The notes under the pieces are model-generated. The model saw only the letters and a list, made by a program, of their open reading frames with translations, ran no database searches and was not told where the DNA came from. From positions 45,684,044 through 45,748,043 of the forward strand of contig BTRK01000003.1 in the NCBI GenBank assembly GCA_036245805.1: a stretch of 64,000 nt of DNA. The letters are read 5' to 3'. Within the stretch, counting starts at the first letter, position 1, and every line of letters starts with the position of its first letter. This document shows positions 63,280 through 64,000 of the stretch, in pieces. Origin of the DNA: Pristionchus mayeri. Taxonomy: Eukaryota; Nematoda; Chromadorea; Rhabditida; Neodiplogasteridae. A program made the position numbers and the translations under genes.

Positions 63280-64000
63280 GTCAGGAGGGGAGAGGGGATC
63301 AGGGAAGGGGGGGGGGGGTTGCTAGAAATTATGGAAAAAGTAGAGTTGTCAAGAGGGGATACAGTAGCGAGCATAATTCTATCACATTGGTGTTTTTTCG
63401 TACATAACTTACATCAATCTTATTCGATCCTCACATTTTTTCGGGTGAACTAATATTTTATGATTATCAATCGAACCATCTATCCGATGGGATCAATAAG
63501 GCAGTGTACGGTTGGTTACTGCGAAATCGATATTTCGCTCAAAATCGTATTTTCCGGTAAAATTTTGCCAAAAATCGAGAAATAATTGTATCCAAAAATA
63601 AATGAGCAGGTTCGAAAGCGCATATTTCGGGCTTTCGAATGCACCTTTTGACTTCCTTGAGAATCGATTTTTGAGCTGGGGTAGATCAATTCGAACAAAG
63701 GTATGTTTTAGTACATTTATGCTATAACTTTAATTCTAAAGAAGCAATCGTGCTCAAATTTGTAGTACAGCATATGTAGTGTGTACCCCATACTCATGTG
63801 CAAGTTTGGAGTTGTTTGGCTTCGAAATCTCCGAAATCATCATTTTCGGTATGCCTTCGGTTGACGAACTGTAAGTTCTGATTAGATTTTTTTCGGCACT
63901 CGACAAGTGAGTTGGAGATTCTACAATGAATGCCGAACAAATCTATGAAATTTGGTGTCGATTGGACGCATTTCCGAATAGATATGATACTTAGAATATT
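63280..64000 (+). other. Intron of the unrecognised gene, cut by the window edge
   Basis: A G run is at 63309-63319. From about 63500 the sequence has GCGAAATCGATATTTCGC and similar AT-rich words like those in the palindrome arms above. It may be the left arm of a further fold-back element that continues outside. No exon is supported. Confidence 0.35.

Overview
The window is nuclear DNA from a nematode, most like a rhabditid or diplogastrid of the Pristionchus type. Protein-coding genes are cut into many short exons (about 40-180 bases). Introns mostly end in TTTTCAG- or TTCCAG-like acceptors, and many of the short ones are near 45-60 bases. There are no operon-like bacterial features. The species assignment is an inference from gene architecture and from the PAT-type retroelement, not from a database match.

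Layout, left to right. At 1038-7657 (+) lies a 14-exon major-facilitator transporter of the SLC22 organic-ion family. Its largest intron holds a Helitron-like element split by a 2-kb fold-back palindrome. At 9361-26424 (-) lies a roughly 24-exon gene for a secreted-then-anchored single-pass membrane protein with a cysteine-containing ectodomain and a long charged tail. One of its introns carries a DIRS/PAT-type tyrosine-recombinase retrotransposon (12306-21573). That element is itself broken by a non-LTR LINE (16663-20658) and by a hAT-like MITE (15150-15834).

From 26.8 to 33.5 kb there are three decayed tandem copies of a gene fragment. They are separated by a second copy of the giant fold-back palindrome, which contains a MITE carrying a tRNA-like Pol III cassette. 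From 34.3 to 38.2 kb there is another 1.8-kb palindrome and a duplicated small open reading frame.

From 38.4 to 46 kb four minus-strand genes follow: a compact bHLH transcription factor, a tRNA-Val(CAC), a small alanine/proline-rich protein with repeated YDPNYQ motifs, and a shrunken glutamine synthetase copy that has lost its catalytic core. From 46.2 to 56.8 kb (+) a 23-exon gene encodes the ASCC2 orthologue, a CUE-domain subunit of the ASC-1 / ribosome-quality-control trigger complex. From 57.9 kb to past the right edge (+) there is a conserved-looking gene that I do not recognise.

The most striking property of the window is its density of inverted-repeat DNA. It has at least seven kilobase or half-kilobase palindromes and about twenty short hairpin MITEs in several families, several nested inside one another with readable target-site duplications. 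The genes do not form an obvious pathway; the transposable elements and their nesting history are the unifying theme.
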